DNA from: HyVt-560 sp964577195
GTDB taxonomy: Bacteria > Pseudomonadota > Gammaproteobacteria > UWMA-0217
NCBI GenBank assembly: GCA_964577195.1
Contig: CAZNYF010000012.1
Span: 1-32,469 of the forward strand
Reading direction: 5' to 3'
DNA: 32,469 nt
How positions within the stretch are numbered: the stretch's first letter is position 1; each line of letters starts with the position of its first letter. This document shows positions 16,121 through 23,390 of the stretch, piece by piece. A model generated the notes under the pieces. It searched no databases. It had not been told where the DNA came from and worked only from the letters and a program-made list of their open reading frames with translations. A program made the translations under genes and the position numbers.

Positions 16121-16149
16121 ATAATAGAGCCGTTTTTGTTTTTAGTAAA
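16121..16149 (-). promoter_or_regulatory. Probable promoter of the catalase gene
   Basis: On the minus strand TTTACT (16149-16144), a 17-bp spacer and TATTAT (16126-16121) fit a sigma-70 promoter, with a start near 16115 and a leader of about 48 bases. I did not see a convincing four-part OxyR site. Confidence 0.55.
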
Positions 16150-16251
16150 ATGAATTAATTTGATAATATCAATCGGTTTATACGAACTAAGTAGAGATTA
16201 CGGTTACAGAGGATTTCACCTTGATATGAGTTTAGATTTCGTTAGAGCGCG

Positions 16252-16276
16252 GATTACACTGTCGTTCAATGTAATC
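16252..16276. promoter_or_regulatory. Inverted repeat in the mnmG leader
   Basis: GATTACACTG (16252-16261) and CAATGTAATC (16267-16276) match as reverse complements at 9 of 10 positions around a five-base loop. It ends 36 bp before the chosen mnmG start. It could be an operator for the new mnmG promoter or an mRNA hairpin. The frame through this region is open but resembles no MnmG N-terminus. Confidence 0.5.
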
Positions 16277-16312
16277 GGTTATTATACGGTTTTAGTTTTT
16301 GAACTTGTGAAC

Positions 16313-18199
16313 GTGAAGTATCCAGATAAATTTGAGGTTATTGTGATCGGCGGCGGTCATGCAGGGGTTGAAGCGGCACTGGCAGCGGCACGTATGGGGC
16401 GACGAACTCTGTTGCTGACGCACAATATTGAAACCATTGGCCAGATGAGTTGCAACCCGGCTATTGGCGGTATCGGTAAGGGCCATTTGGTAAAGGAAAT
16501 CGACGCACTTGGTGGAGCGATGGCGCTTGCCGCAGATCGCGGCGGGATTCAGTTCAGAATTCTTAATCGGCGCAAAGGCCCCGCGGTACGGGCGACTCGG
16601 GCGCAGGCAGACCGGGTTTTGTATAAGGCGGCGATTCGCTCGATGGTGGAGAATCAGCCAAACCTAAGTTTTTTCCAACAATCAGTTGATGACTTGATCG
16701 TCGAAGGCGAGCGTGTTGTTGGCGTGCGTACTCAGTTTGGCCTGGAATTTTATGCGACCACCGTGGTGCTTACTGTAGGCACATTTCTCGGTGGGCAGAT
16801 TCATGTCGGTGAAACCCAGCACAGTGGAGGCCGAGCGGGTGATGCGGCTTCCAATGCGCTGGCAGAAAGATTACGCGCGCTACCCTTCCGCGTGGATCGA
16901 TTGAAAACAGGAACTCCGCCGCGAATTGATAGCCGCACTGTTGATTATTCCAAGCTGCAGGAGCAACCGGGAGATCAGCCGACTCCGGTATTCTCGTTTC
17001 GCGGCTCGGTGGACGATCATCCTCGGCAGGTTTCCTGCCACATTACTTATACCAATCGCGTCACTCATGAGATTATTCATAGTGGGCTGGATCGCTCGCC
17101 AATGTATAGCGGTCAGATTGAAGGGGTCGGGCCCCGCTACTGCCCTTCTATCGAAGATAAGATTGTTCGATTTGCAGATAAAGACAGCCATCAGATTTTT
17201 ATCGAACCGGAAGGTCTCAACACACACGAGGTCTACCCTAACGGTATTTCCACCAGCCTGCCGTTTGACGTACAGCTCGATTTCATACGCTCAATCGATG
17301 GTTTTGAAAAAGCCCACATCACCCGCCCCGGGTACGCAATTGAATATGATTTTTTCGATCCGCGGGATCTCAAGCCGACACTGGAAACCAAACATATTGA
17401 AAATCTGTTTTTTGCAGGCCAGATCAACGGTACTACTGGCTACGAAGAAGCGGCTGCGCAGGGCTTACTTGCAGGCTTGAATGCAGCACGAAAAGTCACC
17501 GATGCTGAACCCTGGTGGCCAAAACGCAGTGAAGCCTATCTGGGCGTTTTGGTTGATGATTTGGTCACGCAAGGCACGGCCGAGCCCTACCGGATGTTTA
17601 CCAGCCGGGCTGAATATCGGTTGTTGCTGCGAGAAGATAATGCTGATCAACGACTAACAGAAATTGGTCATCAAATGGGACTGGTCGCAGAAGATCATTG
17701 GCGAGCTTGTAGTGAAAAACGCGAAGCGGTAGAGCTTGAAAAGCAGCGCCTGCATGATATCTGGGTTCATCCCGGCAAGGTCTCGCAGCAGGAAGTTGAT
17801 ACTTTGCTCGATGGTGCATTGTCTAAAGAGGCGCGCTTGGAAGATCTGTTGCGCCGTCCCGATATGAATTATCAAAAGTTGCTGCAAATCAAGGCGGCGC
17901 AGCCTGGCGTGACTGACCCCAAAATTTCTTCACAAGTAGAAATCGAGGTAAAATACGCTGGCTATATTAAGCGCCAGCAGGAAGATATTGCGCGCGCCAG
18001 TAGAAACGAATCAGCAGTTATTCCTTTGGATACTAACTATAAAAATGTTTCCGGTCTCTCCAATGAAGTGGTACAGAAATTTACCGATCATCGACCCGGG
18101 ACCATTGGCCAGGCATCGAGAATTCCTGGCGTTACACCTGCGGCAATATCAATCATGTTGATTCATCTGAAAAAGCATCAACGCAAAGCCTGTGCCTGA
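16313..18199 (+). CDS. mnmG: tRNA uridine modification FAD enzyme MnmG (GidA)
   Basis: MnmG is the FAD/NADH-dependent partner of MnmE in wobble-uridine modification. From GTG 16313 it has 628 residues, against 629 in E. coli, and starts MKYPDKFEVIVIGGGHAG with the Rossmann FAD motif at 13-18. SCNPAIGGIGKGHLVKE, RTQ/RATRAQADR, GGRAGD and NGTTGYEEAAAQG are family blocks. Neither GTG 16313 nor GTG 16307 has a good Shine-Dalgarno. 16313 is preferred because YPDKF aligns with the family start. The open frame to 16160 is longer than any MnmG and is rejected. rsmG overlaps its end by eight bases. Confidence 0.97.
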   Translation: MKYPDKFEVIVIGGGHAGVEAALAAARMGRRTLLLTHNIETIGQMSCNPAIGGIGKGHLVKEIDALGGAMALAADRGGIQFRILNRRKGPAVRATRAQADRVLYKAAIRSMVENQPNLSFFQQSVDDLIVEGERVVGVRTQFGLEFYATTVVLTVGTFLGGQIHVGETQHSGGRAGDAASNALAERLRALPFRVDRLKTGTPPRIDSRTVDYSKLQEQPGDQPTPVFSFRGSVDDHPRQVSCHITYTNRVTHEIIHSGLDRSPMYSGQIEGVGPRYCPSIEDKIVRFADKDSHQIFIEPEGLNTHEVYPNGISTSLPFDVQLDFIRSIDGFEKAHITRPGYAIEYDFFDPRDLKPTLETKHIENLFFAGQINGTTGYEEAAAQGLLAGLNAARKVTDAEPWWPKRSEAYLGVLVDDLVTQGTAEPYRMFTSRAEYRLLLREDNADQRLTEIGHQMGLVAEDHWRACSEKREAVELEKQRLHDIWVHPGKVSQQEVDTLLDGALSKEARLEDLLRRPDMNYQKLLQIKAAQPGVTDPKISSQVEIEVKYAGYIKRQQEDIARASRNESAVIPLDTNYKNVSGLSNEVVQKFTDHRPGTIGQASRIPGVTPAAISIMLIHLKKHQRKACA

Positions 18200-18815
18200 G
18201 ACGCCTCGGGAGAAACTGGTCTGCGGGTTGGAAAAACAGGCTATTGCTTATTCACCTGAGCAGGTGGATGTGTTGATTCAATTTATCGAGCTGATTAAGC
18301 GGTGGAATAGAATTGATAATCTGACGGCTATTGATGATCTCGGCGAAATGGTTTCTCGCCACCTTTTAGATAGTCTTGCATTGTTACCGCATCTCGAGGA
18401 CTCAATGCTGGATGTCGGTTCTGGTGCAGGTTTGCCAGGTATTCCGCTGGCAATTATGCGGCCCGAATGTAAAATTACTCTGCTTGACGCAAGTGCCAAG
18501 CGGGTGCGTTTTTTGCATCAGGTCATCAGTACTTTGCAATTGCAACAAGTGACGGCAGTGCATGCACGCGCAGAACAGTTTTCCCCCGACGAGTGTTTTG
18601 ACCTGATCACCAGTCGCGCTTTTTCATCATTAGAAGCTTTTGTTAGCAGCAGTGAGCGGTTGCTCGCACCAGAGGGTCGAATCGTCGCCATGAAGGGAAA
18701 ATATCCCGAACAAGAGTTGGCGGCGCTGAACCAACAATTGCAGTACACTGTCGAACCGATCAATCTACCCGGACTCGATGCTGAACGGCATCTCGTAACT
18801 ATTATCCCGCTATGA
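18192..18815 (+). CDS. rsmG: 16S rRNA (guanine-N7) methyltransferase RsmG (GidB)
   Basis: RsmG methylates G527 of 16S rRNA using S-adenosylmethionine; loss gives low-level streptomycin resistance in several bacteria. It has 207 residues, as in E. coli. The order is RWNRIDNLTAI, RHLLDSL, SAM-binding LDVGSGAGLPGIPLAI, LLDASAKRVRFL, and SRAFSSLEAF with GRIVAMKGKYPEQEL. The GTG start overlaps mnmG by eight bases and the stop overlaps the parA ATG (ATGA). The three genes are therefore translationally coupled in one operon. Confidence 0.98.
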   Translation: MPETPREKLVCGLEKQAIAYSPEQVDVLIQFIELIKRWNRIDNLTAIDDLGEMVSRHLLDSLALLPHLEDSMLDVGSGAGLPGIPLAIMRPECKITLLDASAKRVRFLHQVISTLQLQQVTAVHARAEQFSPDECFDLITSRAFSSLEAFVSSSERLLAPEGRIVAMKGKYPEQELAALNQQLQYTVEPINLPGLDAERHLVTIIPL

Positions 18816-19591
18816 ACCCCGCTTGCAAAATTCTCGCCGTCGCCAATCAGAAAGGTGGCGTTGGTAAAACCACCACCAGTGTCAATGTTTCGGCTTCGCT
18901 GGCGGCAACCAAGCGCAAAGTTTTGCTCATCGATATGGATCCTCAAGGGAATGCAACCATGGGGTGTGGCGTTGACAAGCTCGGTTTGGAGCTTACCGCT
19001 TGCGAGGTGCTACTTGGCGATGCGACCCTGGATGAAGCAGTTGTTCATCTTGAAGACAGCCATTTTGACTTGTTGCCCGCAAATGGTGACTTAACGGTGG
19101 CGGAGGTCAAACTGGTGAGCTTGTTTGGACGGGAGTTCAAACTCAAAAAGGCACTGGAAAAATCGGTAAATGAGTATGAGTATATTTTTATTGATTGTCC
19201 GCCATCGTTGAATATGCTGACGGTCAACGCAATGGTTGCAGCGCAGGGCGTGATTATTCCCATGCAGTGTGAATACTATGCGCTGGAAGGTTTGAGTGCG
19301 TTAATTCGTACGATTGATGATCTTAAGGATTCGGTCAATCCAGATTTAAAAGTGGAAGGACTGTTACGCACCATGTTTGACCCGCGCAATAATCTATCTA
19401 ACGATGTGTCTGATCAACTCATTGAATATTTTGGTGACCGTGTCTACAACACCATTATTCCCCGCAACGTGAGATTGGCAGAAGCACCGAGTCACGGCTT
19501 ACCTATTCTGCACTATGATCGTGGTTCTCGCGGCTCATTGGCCTATCTCGCGCTGGCAGGTGAAATGCTGCGTAAAAGTACAGCAGCATGA
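18812..19591 (+). CDS. parA: Chromosome partitioning ATPase ParA (Soj-like)
   Basis: ParA is a deviant-Walker ATPase that binds the nucleoid in its ATP form and is stimulated by ParB to move the origin region. It has 259 residues. ANQKGGVGKTTT (11-22) contains the signature Lys14 and catalytic Lys19, LLIDMDPQGNAT follows, and FIDCPPSLNMLTVNA is the switch region. The short N-terminus without a helix-turn-helix is typical of chromosomal rather than plasmid type Ia ParA. The start overlaps rsmG by four bases. A palindromic element of about 164 bp separates it from parB, where a few bases are usual. Confidence 0.98.
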   Translation: MNPACKILAVANQKGGVGKTTTSVNVSASLAATKRKVLLIDMDPQGNATMGCGVDKLGLELTACEVLLGDATLDEAVVHLEDSHFDLLPANGDLTVAEVKLVSLFGREFKLKKALEKSVNEYEYIFIDCPPSLNMLTVNAMVAAQGVIIPMQCEYYALEGLSALIRTIDDLKDSVNPDLKVEGLLRTMFDPRNNLSNDVSDQLIEYFGDRVYNTIIPRNVRLAEAPSHGLPILHYDRGSRGSLAYLALAGEMLRKSTAA

Positions 19592-19598
19592 GGGCAGA

Positions 19599-19762
19599 TA
19601 TACCTTTCGCACTTGAGAATGCCCGATTTAGAGTGTGTAGATTTTCGTCAAGGGCAAGGCGCAAAAGCGCAGTAATAGCGGGACTATTACAAGGTTTTGC
19701 AACGCAGCCATTGGCGAAAAGATGCGTGCTATAAACGGGTATTCTTGAGTGCGAGAGGTATA
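19599..19762. repeat. Large imperfect palindromic element filling the parA-parB gap
   Basis: Almost the whole 175-bp gap is one imperfect inverted repeat centred near 19681. The outer 27 bases (TATACCT.TCGCACT... from 19599, and the complement of the end at 19762) agree at 23 of 27 positions, and both continue through CCCG. The centre is GTAATAG-CGGGA-CTATTAC (19672-19690). The intervening arms share TTTTCG-CAA-GGC and GCAAAA blocks with small gaps. The structure resembles short non-autonomous palindromic repeats seen between genes of marine gammaproteobacteria. It encodes no plausible protein. The transcript could fold into a long hairpin just before parB, whose ATG lies four bases after it. 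Confidence 0.85.
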
Positions 19763-19766
19763 ACTA

Positions 19767-20639
19767 ATGGCAAAGAAAAAACCTGGATTGGGACGTGGAC
19801 TGGATGCGCTGTTAAGTTCGGCCTCGCGAGGCAGCTTTAAAAACTCCGCAGAAGATAATTCCTCAGATAATAACCTTAAAGACATTCCCATCGATCAAAT
19901 TCAGCGTGGCCCGTATCAGCCACGTCGTCATTTTGATCAGGATGCACTGGAAGAACTGGCGGAATCGATTCGTGCTCAAGGAGTGATTCAGCCCGTTGTG
20001 GTTCGTCCGAAAAATGGTGGTTATGAATTGATCGCCGGGGAACGTCGCTGGCGCGCCGCCCAGATTGCCGAGCTGGATAAGATACCAGCGGTCATCAAGG
20101 ATGTACCTGATCAGGCTGTCGCGGCGATGTCGCTGATTGAAAATATCCAGCGCGAAGACTTAAACCCGTTGGAAGAATCAGAAGCATTACACCGGTTGAT
20201 CGAAGAATTCGGTTTAACCCATCAGCTGGCAGCCGATGCGGTCGGCCGGTCAAGAGCTGCGGTGACCAATTTGCTGCGTCTGCTGGAGCTGCAACCCGCC
20301 ACCAAAAAACTCCTTGATGAGCAACTGCTGAACATGGGGCACGCTAGAGCGTTACTAGCGCTCGAGGGGCTTGATCAGGAGGCTGCAGCTCGGCATGTAT
20401 CCAGCAAGCAGTGGTCGGTCCGGGAAACAGAGAGATATATTAAATCCCTAAGCCAGCCAGCCAAGAATTCGGCAGCTGCTAAACAATCCTCGCCTGACGT
20501 AATGCGGCTGGAAAAAGACCTTGGCGAAAAGCTTGGTGCAGCGGTAAAACTCGACTATAACAATCAGGGCAAAGGGCGTTTGGTGATTAGCTATAACAGT
20601 CTCGATGAACTGGATGGCATTCTCGAACATATTCAGTGA
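19767..20639 (+). CDS. parB: Chromosome partitioning CTPase ParB (Spo0J-like)
   Basis: ParB binds parS, loads as a CTP-dependent clamp and spreads to form the partition complex that ParA moves. It has 290 residues. An N-terminal ParA-contact segment GLGRGLDALLS is at 7-17. The CTP-binding boxes are GERRWRAAQ (91-99) and ENIQREDLNPLEE (125-137). The helix-turn-helix for parS lies about 150-180 (LAADAVGRSRAAVTNLLRLL), followed by a C-terminal dimerisation domain. Its target sites lie in and near recF. A palindromic element sits between its start and parA, so its expression may be uncoupled from parA. Confidence 0.98.
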   Translation: MAKKKPGLGRGLDALLSSASRGSFKNSAEDNSSDNNLKDIPIDQIQRGPYQPRRHFDQDALEELAESIRAQGVIQPVVVRPKNGGYELIAGERRWRAAQIAELDKIPAVIKDVPDQAVAAMSLIENIQREDLNPLEESEALHRLIEEFGLTHQLAADAVGRSRAAVTNLLRLLELQPATKKLLDEQLLNMGHARALLALEGLDQEAAARHVSSKQWSVRETERYIKSLSQPAKNSAAAKQSSPDVMRLEKDLGEKLGAAVKLDYNNQGKGRLVISYNSLDELDGILEHIQ

Positions 20640-20670
20640 TGGGCAATAAGTATTTTTAATCGGCTAATCG

Positions 20671-20699
20671 TTGACGCTGTTATCCAGTAACCTTATAAT
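20671..20699 (+). promoter_or_regulatory. Strong sigma-70 promoter of the atp operon
   Basis: TTGACG (20671-20676), exactly 17 bp, then TATAAT (20694-20699) form a nearly perfect promoter. Transcription would start near 20706, about 21 bases before the atpI ATG. It lies between parB and atpI. Confidence 0.88.
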
Positions 20700-20726
20700 C
20701 GCCGCCGTTTCGTAGCAGCGCACCCG

Positions 20727-21098
20727 ATGGATTCAAGTGTATTACGGATGTTTTTGTACCAGTTTTTGCTGGTCGCAGGGGCTTCTGTCATTTTTCTTTT
20801 CTCCACGAGCATTTTCCAGGTTGGTTCGGTCTGGTTTGGTGGCTTGATAGCCGCCGTTAATGTTGGACTTCTTGTCCGTTGCGCGCGCCGCAAAACGAGA
20901 CCTAATATGGATGCCGCCCAGCAAGCGTTAATGGTGGCTTACAGTTGTTCAGCGACACGTTTTTTCGCTGTATCAGGCTTGTTCATATTGGGCATGGCGA
21001 TTTTAAAGTTACATCCGCTGGCCGTGTTAATCGGGTTTATTGCCGGTCTGCTGGTTTTATTATTTCCGCATACTAGAAAATTAATACAACAGGACTGA
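20727..21098 (+). CDS. atpI: ATP synthase protein I (AtpI)
   Basis: AtpI is a small, non-essential membrane protein that helps assemble the c ring. It has 123 residues with about four hydrophobic segments (roughly 8-29, 33-50, 72-92 and 95-113). Sequence conservation in this family is low, so the call rests on size, topology and its position as first gene of the atp operon. ATG 20727 lies close behind a near-consensus promoter. An internal Met8 is an alternative start. atpB follows after seven bases. Confidence 0.88.
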   Translation: MDSSVLRMFLYQFLLVAGASVIFLFSTSIFQVGSVWFGGLIAAVNVGLLVRCARRKTRPNMDAAQQALMVAYSCSATRFFAVSGLFILGMAILKLHPLAVLIGFIAGLLVLLFPHTRKLIQQD

Positions 21099-21105
21099 AG
21101 TAGAC

Positions 21106-21975
21106 ATGTCGGCAGAAGGCATCACAGCATCGGAATATATCAAGCATCACCTGACCAATTTAACTTTTGGGCAACATGCCAATGGTCAATGGGGTTTGGC
21201 TCATGATGCAGCAGAGGCGAAAGAGATGGGCTTCATGGCAATCCACGTCGATACCATGTTCTGGTCGCTATTCCTTGGTAGTTTGTTTCTTTGGTTATTC
21301 TATCGAGTCGCTAAAAAAGCCGAAGCAGGGGTCCCTGGAGGCTTTCAAAACTTTGTAGAAATGATTGTCGAGTTTGTTGATAGCAGTGTAAAAAGTGGTT
21401 TTAAAGGCCGCAATCCTATGGTTGCTCCTATGGCACTCACCATTTTTGTTTGGGTTTTCTTGATGAATGTCATGGACCTTATTCCGGTTGACTGGATTCC
21501 GCTTCTGGCGCAAAAAAGTGGCATTCACTTTATGAAGGTTGTGCCTTCGACGGATCCAAACGCGACCTTCGGCATGGCGATTGCCGTATTTATGCTAATG
21601 ATTTTCTATAGTATGAAAATCAAGAAGCCGCTTGGCTTTCTGAAAGAGCTGACGATGCACCCATTTCAATCGAAAAACCCCATTCTGATGGCGTTCTTTA
21701 TTCCCATTAACTTTTTACTGGAATTTGTTTCGCTGATTTCTAAGCCGCTTTCATTGTCGCTACGTTTGTACGGTAATATGTTTGCAGGTGAGATGATTTT
21801 TATCCTCATCGCGCTGATGTATGGCGGCGGTTGGGCAGTTGGATTGTTTGGTGGGTTTCTGCAACTCGGCTGGGCGATTTTCCATATTCTGATTATTACC
21901 TTGCAGGCATTTATCTTTATGACACTGACGATTGTGTATATGGATATGGCCTATGAGACGGGCGAAGAGCATTAA
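21106..21975 (+). CDS. atpB: F1Fo ATP synthase subunit a
   Basis: Subunit a provides the proton half-channels against the rotating c ring. It has 289 residues with several membrane helices. The essential arginine is R220 within SLSLRLYGNMFAGEM (R210 in E. coli). Other landmarks are FVWVFLMNVMDLIPVDW and ITLQAFIFMTLTIVYMDMA near the C-terminus. AGGAC lies upstream of ATG 21106. It is cotranscribed with the rest of atp. Confidence 0.98.
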   Translation: MSAEGITASEYIKHHLTNLTFGQHANGQWGLAHDAAEAKEMGFMAIHVDTMFWSLFLGSLFLWLFYRVAKKAEAGVPGGFQNFVEMIVEFVDSSVKSGFKGRNPMVAPMALTIFVWVFLMNVMDLIPVDWIPLLAQKSGIHFMKVVPSTDPNATFGMAIAVFMLMIFYSMKIKKPLGFLKELTMHPFQSKNPILMAFFIPINFLLEFVSLISKPLSLSLRLYGNMFAGEMIFILIALMYGGGWAVGLFGGFLQLGWAIFHILIITLQAFIFMTLTIVYMDMAYETGEEH

Positions 21976-21994
21976 CGCTGATCGCTGGTAAATA

Positions 21995-22041
21995 CGGTTT
22001 TTTTTAGTTATTACATTGTTGTAAATTTTTAGGAGAAGAGA
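21995..22041 (+). promoter_or_regulatory. U-rich translation initiation region of atpE
   Basis: A T-rich stretch (21998-22030, including runs of eight and five T) precedes AGGAGAAGAG (22031-22040) and the atpE ATG at 22042. In E. coli a U-rich leader before the atpE Shine-Dalgarno raises translation of the c subunit, which is needed in about ten copies. The same design is inferred here. Confidence 0.6.
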
Positions 22042-22284
22042 ATGAACGAAGTAACCGCAATGCTCTATATTGCTGGCGCGATCATGATGGGTCTCGGCGC
22101 ATTAGGTGCTGCAATTGGTATTGGTATCCTCGGTGGACGCTTTTTAGAAGGTGCTGCTCGTCAACCAGAATTGATTCCCACTTTACGTGGTCAGTTCTTC
22201 CTGATGATGGGTTTGACCGACGCGGTTCCAATGATTGCTGTTGGTGTGGCTTTCTATGTCATATTCGCTGTTGCTGGCGGTTAA
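22042..22284 (+). CDS. atpE: F1Fo ATP synthase subunit c
   Basis: This 80-residue helical hairpin forms the rotating c ring. Helix 1 carries the glycine-rich GALGAAIGIGILGG, a polar loop ARQPELIP follows, and helix 2 carries the ion-binding D60 in GLTDAVPMIAVG. The absence of the Gln and Glu-Ser/Thr ligands used by sodium-type rings indicates a proton-driven enzyme. It has the strongest Shine-Dalgarno in the operon, and a stem-loop lies just after the stop. Confidence 0.98.
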   Translation: MNEVTAMLYIAGAIMMGLGALGAAIGIGILGGRFLEGAARQPELIPTLRGQFFLMMGLTDAVPMIAVGVAFYVIFAVAGG

Positions 22285-22289
22285 TTCGC

Positions 22290-22313
22290 CTCTTGAAGTT
22301 AGTTCTTTAAGAG
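22290..22313 (+). promoter_or_regulatory. Stem-loop between atpE and atpF
   Basis: CTCTTGAAG (22290-22298) pairs with CTTTAAGAG (22305-22313) through nine positions including one G-U, with a six-base loop. No T-run follows, so it is unlikely to terminate. It starts five bases after the atpE stop and could stabilise the upstream mRNA or mark a processing site. Confidence 0.5.
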
Positions 22314-22353
22314 TGATGTTAACCAAAGATATTTAATACAGGGCAGACAGCGT

Positions 22354-22824
22354 ATGAACATAAATCTTACGTTAATCGGACAAACGATTACCTTTTTTAT
22401 CTTCGTGTGGTTTTGCATGAAGTTTGTATGGCCGCCGTTGATCAACGTTTTGCAGGAACGCAAAGAAAAGATCGCCGAAGGTCTTGCAGCTGCTGATCGT
22501 GGTAAGCACGAGCAGGAGCTTGCAGAGCAACGTGTGGTTGAAAAGCTCAAAGAAGCAAAAGTTCAGGCAGCAGAAATTCTCTCTAAAGCAGAGCGGCGCG
22601 CTGGCGAGATTGTGGATGAAGCTAAAACAACTGCGGTAGAAGAGAGCGACCGGATTAAGGTTTCGGCACAGGCAGATATCGATCAGGAAATTAATCGCGC
22701 TAAAGAGTCGTTGCGTAAAGATGTTTCTGGTATCGCATTGGCTGGCGCTGAAAAAATTCTTGGCAGGGAAATCAACGCTGACGCACATAGTGCGGTGCTT
22801 GATGACCTGGTTGCGCAAATTTAG
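22354..22824 (+). CDS. atpF: F1Fo ATP synthase subunit b
   Basis: Subunit b forms the dimeric peripheral stalk that holds F1 against Fo. It has 156 residues, equal to E. coli. One N-terminal membrane helix (about 5-25, LTLIGQTITFFIFVWFCMKF) is followed by VWPPLINVLQERKEKI and a long charged coiled coil rich in Ala, Glu and Lys. The C-terminus binds delta, which is encoded 12 bp downstream. Confidence 0.97.
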   Translation: MNINLTLIGQTITFFIFVWFCMKFVWPPLINVLQERKEKIAEGLAAADRGKHEQELAEQRVVEKLKEAKVQAAEILSKAERRAGEIVDEAKTTAVEESDRIKVSAQADIDQEINRAKESLRKDVSGIALAGAEKILGREINADAHSAVLDDLVAQI

Positions 22825-22836
22825 GGCGATCAATAA

Positions 22837-23373
22837 ATGTCTGAGTTAATTACTGCAGCACGTCCTTATGCCCGAGCGGTGTTTGAATTTGCTCAAGCAG
22901 AATCGGGGTTGGATAGCTGGTCGGAGCAGCTGTCATTCATGGCGGCCATTGTGGCTAATCCGGCAATGACCAAGTTGCTGGATAATCCCAAGTTGACCAA
23001 GGAAAAGCAGGCTGAGATGTTTGCTCATGTTTGCGGTGACAAGATTGATCAGCATGCGATTAATCTGGTGAAGCTGCTGGCGGAAAACGGCAAGCTAAGT
23101 GTGTTGCCCGAAATCACCGAGCTGTACGAAGAGTTTAAAGACGAAGATGAAGGTCTGGTTGAAGCAGAGGTTGTTTCAGCCCTTGAGATCAGCGCTGATC
23201 AGGAAAAAGCCATTGCTGCTTCTCTGAAAAAACGCCTGGGTCGAGATGTCCACATTACTACCCGAATTGATGAAAGTTTAATGGGCGGAGCGATTGTTCG
23301 TGCTGGCGATCTGGTGATCGATGGATCACTAAAAGGTCGTTTGGCGAAAGTCTCCACCGCACTGTTACGCTAA
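22837..23373 (+). CDS. atpH: F1Fo ATP synthase subunit delta
   Basis: Delta joins the peripheral stalk to the top of the alpha3beta3 head. It has 178 residues, near the family length of 177. The N-terminal helical domain begins ARPYARAVFEFAQ and includes NPKLTKEKQAEMF. The C-terminal part has VEAEVVSALEIS and the conserved end DESLMGGAIVRAGDLVIDGSLKGRL. It lies 12 bp after atpF and 17 bp before atpA. Confidence 0.97.
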   Translation: MSELITAARPYARAVFEFAQAESGLDSWSEQLSFMAAIVANPAMTKLLDNPKLTKEKQAEMFAHVCGDKIDQHAINLVKLLAENGKLSVLPEITELYEEFKDEDEGLVEAEVVSALEISADQEKAIAASLKKRLGRDVHITTRIDESLMGGAIVRAGDLVIDGSLKGRLAKVSTALLR

Positions 23374-23390
23374 TTTAGGAAAATTTTATT

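Noticed and set aside
16160..16312. N-terminal extension of MnmG by about 51 residues
   Set aside because: It is longer than the family start, includes the leader inverted repeat, and resembles no MnmG. The GTG at 16313 gives the standard length.
19628..19891. 87-codon minus-strand frame across the parA-parB gap
   Set aside because: It runs through the palindromic element and into parB antisense, with no domain. It is a by-product of the repeat.
22372..22833. 153-codon minus-strand frame opposite atpF
   Set aside because: It is antisense to subunit b. Its Phe/Cys/Leu-rich translation mirrors the Lys/Glu/Ala codons of the coiled coil.
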